Under the pieces are notes generated by a model. It did not search any database and had not been told where the DNA came from. It was given only the letters and a program-made list of their open reading frames with translations. Shown here piece after piece: positions 54,395-64,000 of a stretch of 64,000 bases of DNA (position 1 is the stretch's first letter; each line of letters begins with the position of its first letter). This DNA comes from Campanula takesimana (taxonomy: Eukaryota > Streptophyta > Magnoliopsida > Asterales > Campanulaceae): positions 293,149 to 357,148 of the forward strand of contig JAOWBW010001305.1 in assembly GCA_026119855.1 (NCBI GenBank), read 5' to 3'. The translations under genes and the position numbers were made by a program.

Positions 54395-54469
54395 AGACCG
54401 CACCTTTTGAAAGGCTGCCTACGTTCCCCTTTTACAAATAGGACTAAGGGGCTCAGGTCACCGTAGTTC
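54395..54469 (-). other. Structured motif I in E, 3' of pol
   Basis: Outer stem CTACG/CGTAG, inner CCCCUU/AAGGGG, side hairpin CCUUU/AAAGG. Confidence 0.7.
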
Positions 54470-54533
54470 ATTCCAGTCAGACTAGAATGATTTAAAGAAA
54501 GGGAAGATAGAAGGGGGAATGCTCTAACTTTTG

Positions 54534-54565
54534 CCTAGACCGCCCTTGCGGGTTTTCGATCTAGC
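54534..54565 (-). other. Structured motif II in E, copy 1
   Basis: Sense outer stem CUAGA/UCUAG, inner CCC-GCAA-GGG (GNRA). Confidence 0.72.
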
Positions 54566-54590
54566 GAGCTCTGTACGCACCCTTATTTTG

Positions 54591-54624
54591 CATAGACCGC
54601 CCTTTGCGGGTTTTCAGTCTATCG
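54591..54624 (-). other. Structured motif II in E, copy 2
   Basis: Sense outer stem AUAGAC/GUCUAU, inner CCC-GCAAA-GGG. The outer pair change relative to copy 1 is compensatory. Confidence 0.7.
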
Positions 54625-54672
54625 GGCTTCTTTTTGCGTAGTAATTTTTTTTTTTTTTTAAGAGAGGGGAGT

Positions 54673-55832
54673 CTAGTCATAGTAGCGTCTGAGCTTGCTG
54701 ATGTTGACTGGTTCTTTGAACGGGTTGCCATCCAAATCCGCCATTCTGACCGCTCCTCCGGAGAAGATCTTCTATACCACAAACGGCCCTACCCAAGTGG
54801 GGGCCCATTTCCCGAGGGGTTGAATTTATTGGGTAAGCGTGCTTTGAGCACCAAGTCTCCTTCCTTTATGTCAACAGGCTTGACCTTTTTATTGAAGGCT
54901 TTTGTCGTTCTCCTTTGATAGGCCCGGATGTGTTCCATGGCCTTCAATCTGCGTTCGTCGAGTGTTGCCAATTGATCATAGCGACTACGAAGCCATTCTA
55001 CCTCATTCACTTGGTTCTCGAGCAAGACCCTCAAAGATGGCACCTCCAACTCAATAGGGAGCACTGCCTCCATGCCGTATGTCAAAGCGTAAGGGGTCTC
55101 TCCAGTAGCGGTGCGGACTGACGTTCTGTACCCCCAAAGTGCTAATGGTAACTTCTCGGGCCAATCCCGTCCTTGCGAAGCCATCTTGCGAATTATCTGC
55201 TCTATCGTCTTGTTGGCCGCCTCAACCGCGCCGTTAGTCTGTGGATAGTATGGGGAAGATTTCTTTCGTTCGATCTTGAATTCTACAAGCAAGCGAGCAC
55301 ACTCGGCTTCGAAATGACTGCCATTATCTGATATAATGAGGTTAGGAACCCCATACCGACACATAATATTCTCTTTGATAAACTGCGCTACCTTATTGGA
55401 ATTCAGCACCTTGTAAGACTGAGCTTCGACCCACTTTGTGAAGTAGTCGACCGCGACGAGGACGAATTCATGACCATTACTGCCGGCCGGCGAGATCTTC
55501 CCAATAATGTCGATACCCCACGTGGCGAATGGCCAAGGCGTGGTGGAACTATACAATTCGTGTGGGGGGATGTGGTTGAGGTTGGAGCATACTTGGCACT
55601 TGTGACACCGTCGAACCCATTGAATACAGTCTGTCTCCATGGTAATCCAATAATAGCCCAGCCGAGTGATCTTCTGTCTAAGCATCCTTGCATTCATGTG
55701 GGGTCCGCACAACCCGTTGTGTACTTCTTCCATTATTGCTTCAGCATTCTTGTTGTCGACACATAAGAGCAACAGACCATTGTAATGCCTCTTGTACAAA
55801 GTATCGTCTAACAGCACAAACTGCCCCGCCAA
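54673..55832 (-). pseudogene. Element E integrase
   Basis: HNGLCGPHMNARML and RRCHKCQ (zinc binding), WGIDIIGKI, IISDNGSHFEAE and TNGAVEAANK (all three catalytic acids present). The C-terminus has LALWGYRTSVRTATGETPYAL. A frameshift near 54795 affects only the last 40 codons, which end LRRYYD at TAG 54673-54675. Best preserved integrase of the Tat copies here. Confidence 0.88.
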
Positions 55833-56767
55833 CCTTTGAGTGCTTGCAGACTCTTGGCCTTCACATCTCCTTCAAAGGACATCTCTCCGTGCTTAAGGAA
55901 TTTGTAGATTTTGGCGTACCATTGATCTCCGTTTACCTCGGCATTGATCTGGATTTCACAGCAATAGGCGGGGTTTTCTCTTCGCCCAACCCTGAATGGT
56001 TTTACGGACCTTCCTTCTGGAATTTCAACTAAGGAGGCCAATGTAGCTAGAGCATCCACGAACCTATTTCTGTCTCGCGGCAGGAAGTGGAAGGTAACCT
56101 CTTTGAACTGTGCTATCAACTCATCCATGTAACCTTGGTACCGCTGCAGGCAAGGATCAATAGTTTTCCATTTCTTCGCCGTTTGGTTAATAATCAAAGC
56201 AGAGTCTCCGTACACTTCTAACTCTTTCACGTTGCGTTCTAGGGCGGCCTCCAATCCGGCTATACACGCCTCATACTCGGCGGCGTTGTTGGTTGCTGAA
56301 AAGTTCAGCTTGATGGCTATGGGAGTGTGCTCATCTTTGGGATCAATAAGTAGGAGTCCGACTCCATTCCCTCGCTTGTTTGCAGCCCCGTCAAAGAATA
56401 ATTTCCACCTTTCTGCGACCTCAATTGCGAAAATGTCATCATCCGGGAACTCGGGGTCGGGTCCTCTCGTCTCAGTGCTCGGAGCGTCTGCGAGCTGATC
56501 GGCCATTGCCCTCCCTTTGATTGCCTTCCTCAGTACATAAGTGATGTCGAACTTTCCCAAGAATACTGACCATTTAGCGAGTCTCATAGAAAGGGATGGT
56601 TTATCGAACAGGTACTTGATAGGATCCATTTTCGAGACTAGTAAGATCGGATGGGATACCATGTAGTGCTTGAGCTTCGTCACCACCCATACTAGGCCTA
56701 CACAGGTCTTCTCGAGCGCGGAGTAATTGAGCTCGCTGCCTTGTAACTTTCGACTGACAAAGTACAC
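55808..56767 (-). pseudogene. Element E RNase H domains
   Basis: YFVSRKLQGSELNYSALEKT starts the first RNase H; WKLFFDGAANKRGNGVGLLL and AEYEACIAGLEAAL mark the second, as in D. Ends in a frameshift near 55830 that leads into the integrase. Confidence 0.85.
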
Positions 56768-56793
56768 TGCATTTCAATCCGGGAATGTTTGGC

Positions 56794-57579
56794 TTATTGT
56801 GCTAACATGGCTCCGACGGCGGTATCTGTCACAGTTAAGTATAGTAGCAACGGCTTCTCCTTATGCGGCGGGCGCAGGATTGGGGTATTCACCAAATATT
56901 GTTTGATCCTTTCGAAGGCTATCTGACAGTCATGATCCCACTCCACACTGGCTGTTTTCCTCATTAGCTTGAAAATCGGTTCGCAGATGGTGGTCAGCTG
57001 ATTGATAAACCGACTGATGTATTGCAGGCGTCCCATGAATCCCTTTATCTCTGTCTCGGTACGGGGTGGCTTCATCTCCAGGATGGCTTGAATCTTCCTT
57101 GGGTCGGCTTCGATCCCATTTTCGGTGACCATGTAACCCAATACTTTCCCTCTACGAACTCCAAAGGTGCATTTTGCCGGGTTCAAACGCATGGCGTGCT
57201 CTCTCAACCTGTTGAAGAATTTTTTGAGATCTATCAAGTGCTGGCCCCCAGACCCTTTTGAATGTATAATCATGTCATCCACGTACACCTCAATCTCCTT
57301 GTGGATCATATCGTGGAATAAAGTTGTAACTGCCCGTTGGTAGGTAGCCCCAGCGTTCCTCAGCCCAAATGGCATGACGGTATAGCAAAAAGTCCCCCAT
57401 GGGGTGGTGAAAGCTGTTTTTTCTTGGTCCTCCTCGGCCATCTTGATTTGGTTATAGCCGGCAAACCCATCAACAAACGACTTGACCTCATAATGGGCGG
57501 TCGCATCCACCAACATGTCGATATTTGGCAAGGGGAAGTCATCCTTTGGCGTAGCTTTGTTGAGATCTCGAAAATCCAC
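56794..57579 (-). pseudogene. Element E reverse transcriptase
   Basis: MDFRDLNKATPKDDFPLPNI, FVDGFAGYNQIKM, CYTVMPFGLRNAGATYQRA, VYVDDMIIHS (intact catalytic YVDD box) and GFMGRLQYISRFI. A stop and frameshift lie at both ends (near 57580 and 56790), so it is separated from the protease linker and RNase H. Confidence 0.87.
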
Positions 57580-58150
57580 ACATACTCTACTTTACCGTTG
57601 GATTTCTTGACAGTCACCAGATTTGATAACCAAGTTGGATATTCGATCACCCTGATGAAACCACACGGAGTAGCTTCTCAATCTCTTCCTTCACTTGCAA
57701 AGACCATTCCGGCTTAATGCGGCGCAGTTTTTGCTTGACTGGCTTAGCGTCTGGTGTTGTCGGGATTCTGTGCTCTACGATCGAGTTGTCGAGCCCCAGC
57801 ATGTCTTATACGACCATGCAAACACATCCACATATTCTTTGAGTAGCTCAATCAGTGCTTCCCTTTCGGCTCCGCTGAAGAAGCTTCCAATCTGCGTTTC
57901 CTTAGGCTCGGCTTCGGTCCCCAAATTCACGCATGTTAACACCTCATCGGCAGCTTGGGCTCGAGATTCTTTTGATTAAAACCTGTTCTGAAATCTCTTT
58001 AATGTATTCATCGTTTAATGTGTTTGTGTCTGCCTCTCCTAATGAATCATTATTAACTAAGTGTATATCATTAGTTTGATTATTAGCCAATTTATCAGTT
58101 ACAAGAGTGACTATGGAGGGATACTCGGAAAGGTCGAGGGTTTCATTCAT
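57580..58150 (-). pseudogene. Element E linker before reverse transcriptase
   Basis: Asn- and Asp-rich AT-rich linker (NETLDLSEYPSIVTLVTDKL) followed by a shifted IGSFFSGAEREAL / DVFAWSYK region. Corresponds to 44810-45280 in D. Confidence 0.7.
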
Positions 58151-59463
58151 AGCAAAAGGGAAATAGCGTTTGCAACAAGATCATAGTCTTCAGACGTAAG
58201 GTCGTCAGACTTAGAGGAAGACTCAAATTCAAAATGTAAAACACTAGACTCTGGGGATGGGGATTTTGAGCGAGTGACAGGAGATGCTGCAGGAGTGGCG
58301 ACAGGAGAAGAGTAAGCCCCAGTGTTCCCACCATAAATTCCGGAGTAGCCATAGGTCCCCCATGATGCACCAATTCTTGAGCTTGTCCCCCATGGGTACC
58401 ACCAATGTCCTTGGGTCCACCTTATCTTCAGAATCATCCCGATGACGGCAACCATGTCTTCATGCAGCCCCAGATTACCCAGATGTTGAAGCAGATATTG
58501 GCCGTCCCACGTCTCAGTCAAACTTGGAGTTTCTGCGGCTTCTATTGCTGGCTTGTCAAGGGTTGCGGCTTCAAGTTGATCTGCCAAGTCATCTGCAACC
58601 TTGGTGGAGTACTCATGCCTGATGGTTCTAATTCTGCCCGTGGCTTTGTCATATTCCATGTAAGTCAGCTTCATGTTGGACCGATCGAATTCCACATCTC
58701 TGAAAATCTCGAACCCTTTCTGCAACTTCCCAGTGGGGTCAATCCATGGCTCTGCGAACTCAAAACACGAAAACTCCTCGCCTTCCCTAACAAAGTAGTT
58801 ATTTAGGGACAGACGGTATGGCCGCATTTCGGGCTTTTTGTAGGGAAGTTTCATCTTTTTAAGCAATTCTATCCTCTGTTGCTCCATCTTGTCTTCAAGA
58901 GTAAGGGTGTATCCTAGACCAAACAACCCTCGATGATTAATCTCTTCAACCAATTCTGTGGGGCCTTGCAAGTTCTTACCTAGCCCCAGCCCCGGTATAA
59001 AACCCATGTTACGCAGTATCTTGACAACAGGTGCCACTTTGTCCGTTGTTTTGGTGAGGTCGATGGTGCAGATCTGTGCTTGAGCGACTATTTCGAAGCC
59101 ATTGAAGAGTCGGCTCTCCTCCCCATGCTGAATCTGTAATACAGGAACGCCCTTGGTGTCCGTCCCTTGGGCAGTTACAAGATCACTGTAGATGATGGTC
59201 ACTTCATTACCGAATTGAAACTTTACACACTGATGCAGGGAAGACGGGACAGCGCCCGACTGATGTAACCATGGCCGGCCGAGGAGGAGTGAGAAGGTTG
59301 CGGGGATGTCTATGACGTGGAAGTCGGTTGGCAGGATCTTTGTTCCGATGGTAATGGGCAAGGTGACTTCGCCTATCACGGCGCGGCATGTAGAGTCATA
59401 AGCTTTGATGGTTTGTTTGGATGGGCGTAAATCAACACCATGAACGCCAACCACATCCATCAT
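58147..59463 (-). pseudogene. Element E protease C-terminus and linker
   Basis: AYDSTCRAVIGEVTLPITIG, FSLLLGRPWLHQSGAVPSSL (protease end), then MGFIPGLGLGKNLQG (G-patch-like) and an acidic and Ser-rich tail. 438 codons without a stop, to TAG or TAA near 58147. Confidence 0.8.
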
Positions 59464-59882
59464 CCTTGAAGGCAGGATATTAATAGCAGAACCATTGTCA
59501 ATGAATACACGGGAATCTTCTTGCCATTTACTTCGACAGTGATGTACAAAGGCTCATTATGATCAACTCCGAACACTGGCTTGTCTAGCTCCGAGAAAGT
59601 GATGATGTTTCCATAGTGGATATTACCAATCATGTGGGTGACGTCCTCCGGGGTAATAGTGGATGGTACCATGGTGGCGGCGAGGTTTTGCTCGAGCATG
59701 AGGCGATGGGCTAGGGAGGAGGTGAGTAGGGACCATAGTGAAATATGGGCTTGGGTTTGTTTGAGTTGAGTGAGGATAGGGTCTTCTTTATCTAGGTCGC
59801 TTGCTCGGGTTCCTTCCCAAAGACTTTCTTTGCACCCTTCGGGTCGGATTGGTACACTTGACCGGATCTTGTAAGGAGACAA
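59460..59882 (-). pseudogene. Element E protease N-terminal part
   Basis: DPILTQLKQTQAHISLWSLL and HMIGNIHYGNIITF match D. A 1 bp change just before the active site shifts the frame; in the other frame the site reads FIDNGSAINILP (Asp-Asn-Gly, as in D). Confidence 0.8.
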
Positions 59883-61069
59883 ACTTCCGCACGTAGCTCC
59901 TCCAAAGACAATGGCGTGTCAGGACAAGGGGGCGAAGCTTCGGTCTTTTCGGCCTCCTCGAAGATTTCGGCCCAAGAAAGAGGTTGAGAGGGCTTGGGGC
60001 TCTCCTCCTCTAGAGATTCGACTTCACTCACTAGTTCTTCTAAAGACAACAAGTAGCAAGAAGATTCTTTATTATTAGTCATTGAAATACAACCCATCTC
60101 ATCACAGTCCGCCACAACAGGTTCGGCCGGATCAGTGATCTCACTAAGTTCTACCATGAGTACATTGCTAGCTACATAATCTCTAGGGTCTTCGATGACT
60201 CCCTTGTGGATGAGCTCTTGCACGGCCTTCTTGAGTTCAAAGCATTCTTCGGTAGTGTGACCGGTGCACTTGTGGTAGTGGCAAAACTTCGACAAATCGC
60301 AACCAAGACGGGGGAGATGTCCTTCTAATGGTTCGAGTATTTCTAATGTCACCAACGCCATGAAGATATCCACCATCGTGAGCCCTATCTTGTCAAAAGC
60401 GTCCATGAGCTCTAGGATACTAATCTCGCATGTTTGCACCATATTCACCCCACCCCCATTGTTAGGGAGAGGGTTATTCACCACATTAGGACCCTTCGGC
60501 TTCTCAATCTTCTTGTCATTGATCAACCCTTGTACCACACGCTTCAATTGAATACAACCATCCGTTGTGTGCCCGATGTGCTTGTGATACTTGCAGAACT
60601 TGGAGGCGTCCAAATCACTTCTTGGGTAGGCAGGTTGGTAATTCTCTAAAGGCTTGATAAGACCTCTCTTGACTAACACGTCAAAGACTTTCCCCATAGG
60701 CATTCCAAAATCGTCAAAGTGCTCCCTCTCTCTTTGCGGCGGAGCTCCATTCCTTGTTACGGCTTGGACATCTAACGGGACCTCTTTCTGGACCATATTC
60801 ACTTGGCCGCCGGCCTCCTTTCCACCCCTAGGAGGCGCAGGCGCAGTAGGAGCCTTGTAGCGGAAGGAATTGTTGTTGTTGGTCTTTGGACTTTCCTTTG
60901 GCGGCACAATCCCAGTGAACCCTGCTTCGTACCTTACTCCGGCGTCAACCATTTCCCGCAAATCAGGGAAGTAACCATTACCTATAGCTGCTTTCATCTC
61001 CAGTAGCAAGCACTTGTAGAAAATCTGTTTCTGTTCCTTCGCCTTTGGTGGGTATTGGACCTCACACAA
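59792..61069 (-). pseudogene. Element E gag C-terminal part with two zinc motifs
   Basis: Contains two related units, each with a CX2HX4HX4C motif: CKYHKHIGHTTDGC and CHYHKCTGHTTEEC. Each is preceded by a LxPLExxxPxxxxDLSKFC-type block, so the unit is duplicated. Element D has only one. The tail is acidic. Confidence 0.82.
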
Positions 61070-61662
61070 CCGATGGTTCCACCTCTTGTAAAAATCATAA
61101 ATAGCCTCGCCGGTTTTTGCATAGTGTTCTCAAGATCCGTTCGATTCACATGCCAATCCAAGTTAGCCTGATACTTCTCACAGAAAATAGCGCTGATCTG
61201 ATCCCACGTTTGCCTCTCGCTTGGTTCTAACCCCAAGAACCAACGCAGAGCTATACCATCCAAAGTGCTATGAAATACGCGAGCCATTTGTTCGTTGGTG
61301 CAGTCACGAGCCCTCATGGCCAACACATAACTATCCAAATGAGTCTTAGGACACGAGTCACCATGAAACATTGCCACCTTAGGCATCTTGAAATCCTTGG
61401 GGAGAGCCCCCACTTGGCTAGGGTTGATTGTCTTGGTAGTCGGTGCACTTTGCTTATCTACGGTCTCAATCAACTTTCGCATTTGCTCTTGCATGGCCAT
61501 AACCACAGGGTGATTGGCGATGTCGGGATAGTTTTCTGACAGAGTGACGGGAGGAGTAGTGGAAGCAGTAGCAGCGGCCATCCCAATACTCAGAAGGCAA
61601 CGAGGGTGCGGGTAGTTTGCTGGCGGAGAGGTAACCTCCAAGCAGTTCAGGGGAAGGTTCAT
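60994..61662 (-). pseudogene. Element E gag middle part (capsid)
   Basis: PKDFKMPKVAMFHGDSCPKTHLDSY..., LRWFLGLEPSERQTWDQI, typical Tat capsid. A frameshift near 61120 leads to the C-terminal part. Confidence 0.82.
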
Positions 61663-62173
61663 AGACAGCCTTGTTCTTGCTCATGGTAGTGAAACCTTGT
61701 TGGGTGTAGAGAGAAGGAGGTGGAACATTGCGGTAGCTTGGGAATGGGAAGGTAGTAGCATTGGTGTTGGGGGGACAGTTGGTATTGACCTCTTCATCCT
61801 CGACATAAATGAAATTCTCTCCATCGGGCACCAGTTTAGTCCCCTTTTGTTGAATGTGACCCTTCAACTGTTGGTTCTGATCCTCCAACATCTTGTTGCT
61901 TTCCTCGAGATTCCTGATCTTGGCTTCGAGACCGGCTAGGAAGTTCTGGAGGCTTGGGGGAATACCATTGAGAGTAGCCTCGGTGTTGAGCTCGGCGGTA
62001 CTGGCAGGAGGAGCAGAGGCTGAAGCTGAAGCGGGAGTTGACATTGCTGATGACGAGACTGAGAACGTGGACGGAGTAGAAGCTTCACGTTGTAGTCGAC
62101 CACCCGAACGATCCAAACTCGCTTTGCTGAAAGATTGAAGGCAATGGATCTTTAGGAGAGGGGGAAGGCTCAT
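61466..62173 (-). pseudogene. Element E gag N-terminal part
   Basis: ATG 62171-62173, MSLPPLLKIHCLQSFSKASL. Residues about 75-110 form a coiled coil (LEAKIRNLEESNKMLEDQNQ). A frameshift near 61580 leads into the capsid part. Confidence 0.75.
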
Positions 62174-62898
62174 GCAAAGTATATTTTAATTTACAAAACA
62201 TACATTATTTATATCCTAATTGGTTGGAAGGGATACCCCTTTTTCGCAACTAGTTAGAAGACTACGATCAGTGGAGGCCATCATTACGTCTATAGACCCC
62301 TCGTTTTTCACCTGCATTGCACACCCCAAACGGACAATTTGGGCGAGGGTCCTATAGGGCAAGCGGCTTCCACCAACCATCGGATCCTACGACTAACCCT
62401 TCCTTAAAGGCATTTAACGTGATGTCTATGTTGCATCCTACGCAAGTTAATGCTGAGCGGAGATCTTGACAATAAACACTCATCTCGCCATGGCACGTCC
62501 CTTGTAGGGAAATCACTTTTTTGTGCACTTTCTCTCAAAGATCTCGATTCATCATTGACTTGGGGATGACTCGACATAGACAGCACGTTAATTGACTATT
62601 AAGAAAAAGCTAGCCAAACCAACCGGTCAAAACCTAGGTGTGATACCTATACTAGTGTGGGTTGACACGGGTTAGGTAAAAGTTTCCCACCGCTCGCGGA
62701 ACGTACACGGTGAGTGGAGTAGACGAGTGACTCGAAAAGAGGGCGACAGTAGCGCACAAATTCCTGCACATCGAATACTCCGGGTAATGGGGACCTGTGC
62801 AGTGCTGACACGGACTAGTGGTAGTGTGTGGCAAGAAACTAATTCTTTTTAAGGAGAAAAGAGAGAAGTTTTTGATGTTAGGATGATGCAATGCAATG

Positions 62899-62900
<2 letters not shown>

Positions 62901-62932
<32 letters not shown>
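62901..62932. repeat. GA microsatellite
   Basis: About 16 GA units. Confidence 0.9.
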
Positions 62933-62937
<5 letters not shown>

Positions 62938-63029
62938 AGTACAAGGGAGCATAGCAGAGTTTTGTTTGACCCTAAAACTAAAGCGAAGATAACAAGGGTA
63001 CATGGTACAAGGTACAAGGTACAAGTATT

Positions 63030-63420
63030 AAACATGGCGGAGTGCGCGGGTGCATGTGTAAACATGGCAGGTGTGAGCATGTGTAACATGGCAAGTGTGT
63101 GTGCATGTGTAAACATGGCAAGTGTGTGTGCATGTGTAAACATGGCAGGTGTGTGCATGTGTAAACATGGCAGGTGTGTGCATGTGTTAAACATGGCAAG
63201 TGTGAGCATGTGTAAACATGGCAAGTGTGTGTGCATGTGTAAACATGGCAGGTGTGTGCATGTGTTAAACATGGCAAGTGTGAGCATGTGTAAACATGGC
63301 AAGGTGTGTGCATGTGTTAACATGGGCAAGTGTGAGCATGTGAAACATGGCAGGTGTTTAAGGTGCATGTGAGAACATGGCAAAGTGTAAGGTGCATGTG
63401 AGAACATGGCAGACATCATG
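63030..63420. repeat. Leader minisatellite of E
   Basis: About 12-14 copies of a 23-29 bp unit, GTGCATGTGTAAACATGGCA plus AGTGT or GGTGT. In element sense each unit contains CCATG and CACATG, giving many upstream ATGs. Confidence 0.85.
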
Positions 63421-63468
63421 ATGTGAACGAAAGTTAGACCCACTAAGTTTGAAAAAGTTTCAAAGCAG

Positions 63469-63485
63469 TCCCAGCAGAGTCGCCA
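63469..63485 (-). promoter_or_regulatory. PBS of element E (tRNA-Arg type)
   Basis: Minus strand TGGCGACTCTGCTGGGA, one base from the LTR. Confidence 0.82.
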
Positions 63486-63486
63486 C

Positions 63487-64000
63487 TGTGAATACCCCTT
63501 TCCGATGAAGCGACGCATGGGAAGTATCTTGTGATTATTTTTATTTACAAAGGAATATTCTTAACGACATTAAAATTATGAGAGTCGCCACGCCGTTTTT
63601 AATTAAAGCCAAAACATTGAAAAAGCATTTTTAATGGGTTCGGGGGTCAAATTACAACAAGAGAAGAATTTGAACGTTATCACTCCTATTGCCCGAATTG
63701 ATCGGTCTTTCTATCATGATGAATGTGTTAGTAGTGTGTTAGTGATTTTAGACCGGATCCGAAGATTGCCTACGTTCCTCTCAATGTGAGAAGCTCAGGT
63801 CAGCGTAGTTCACAGAGAATTAGAATAGGCAGAAGAATCGGGATCATGCATAATGAGAGGGAATTACCTAAAGATTGGGTTTAGAAGTAGTTCCTAGATC
63901 ATCCTCGGGTTGATGAACCCTCGATCATCATCGGCTATGAAATAACATGTAATTATGAAGATCGCAACCCTAAATATAGCATAAATAAGGTTTTAATCTA
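63487..64000 (-). mobile_element. Element E 5' LTR (inner 514 bp; rest beyond window)
   Basis: Same start as 48424. It contains the PBS-like GAGTCGCCA (63582-63590) and motif I (63751-63811). Confidence 0.9.
63751..63811 (-). other. Structured motif I in E 5' LTR
   Basis: Same as 48690-48749, with ACCGGATCCG in place of ACAGGATCCG. Confidence 0.7.

Larger units (their letters stand above)
62174..63468 (-). other. Leader of element E
   Basis: 1.3 kb between PBS and gag. It holds a GA microsatellite (62901-62932) and a minisatellite (63030-63420). The long minus-strand open frame over the minisatellite is a repeat artefact. Confidence 0.65.
48424..64000 (-). mobile_element. Element E: Tat-type Ty3-gypsy with two antisense genes (nearly complete)
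   Basis: LTR 48424-49575, internal 49576-63486, second LTR from 63487 to the window edge. Pol and gag are on the minus strand, two genes on the plus strand between pol and the 3' LTR. It sits in the 3' part of D; the left flank GGTAC (48419-48423) should be its TSD. Several frameshifts break gag-pol, but the integrase core is intact. Confidence 0.9.

Noticed and set aside
63030..63420. CRISPR-like array
   Set aside because: The repeat units are contiguous and variable without unique spacers, inside a plant retrotransposon leader.
62652..63518. Long minus-strand ORF (288 codons) over the leader of E
   Set aside because: It is open only because the minisatellite lacks stops in that frame. The translation is a repetitive His/Cys/Leu string that starts inside the LTR.

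Overview
This window is plant nuclear DNA made almost entirely of nested LTR retrotransposons. No ordinary single-copy host gene is visible. The plant origin follows from three things. The chromovirus-type elements have primer-binding sites (PBS) matching initiator tRNA-Met, as in plants. The Tat-type elements have PBSs matching the 3' end of a plant tRNA-Arg. The protein families (Tekay-like chromovirus, Tat/Ogre-like Ty3-gypsy, plant Ty1-copia, plant-mobile-domain genes) are plant-specific. The species cannot be told.

Layout, left to right. (1) 1-3046: the 3' end of a plus-strand copia element (Sirevirus-like by layout), with a coiled-coil ORF and a 1,465 bp LTR. (2) 3047-4608: an older decayed copia element (copia-2), whose LTR resumes at 18,875. 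(3) 4609-18869: element A, a minus-strand Tekay-like chromovirus with target-site duplication (TSD) ATTTG. Element B (8927-14429, TSD ACATG), a relative lacking gag, lies inside its pol. (4) About 19,290-22489: G, a minus-strand Tat remnant with LTR, PBS, leader and only the first codons of gag. (5) 22490-37910: element C, a minus-strand Tat element carrying two plus-strand (antisense) genes. Element F (28836-37849, TSD ATATT), another chromovirus, is inserted in its RNase H. (6) 37911-48423: element D, a plus-strand Tat element inserted in C. (7) 48424 to the window end: element E, a minus-strand Tat element inserted in the 3' untranslated part of D. It carries the same pair of antisense genes as C.

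All polyproteins are broken by stops, frameshifts, deletions or insertions, so none of the copies looks autonomous. The most interesting signals are in cis. Downstream of pol, all four Tat elements (C, D, E and remnant G) keep an ordered cassette: an A-tract, hairpins usually capped by GNRA loops, and a double hairpin often capped by UUCG, with visible compensatory base changes. Each Tat LTR also contains a second copy of the first 10-11 nt of its own primer-binding site. C and E share a two-gene antisense cargo; the first gene keeps introns, the second has a TATA box. E, F and G carry dispersed GC-rich words. Several copies show how non-autonomous derivatives arise: gag loss, integrase-core loss, and LTR fragments captured into pol.
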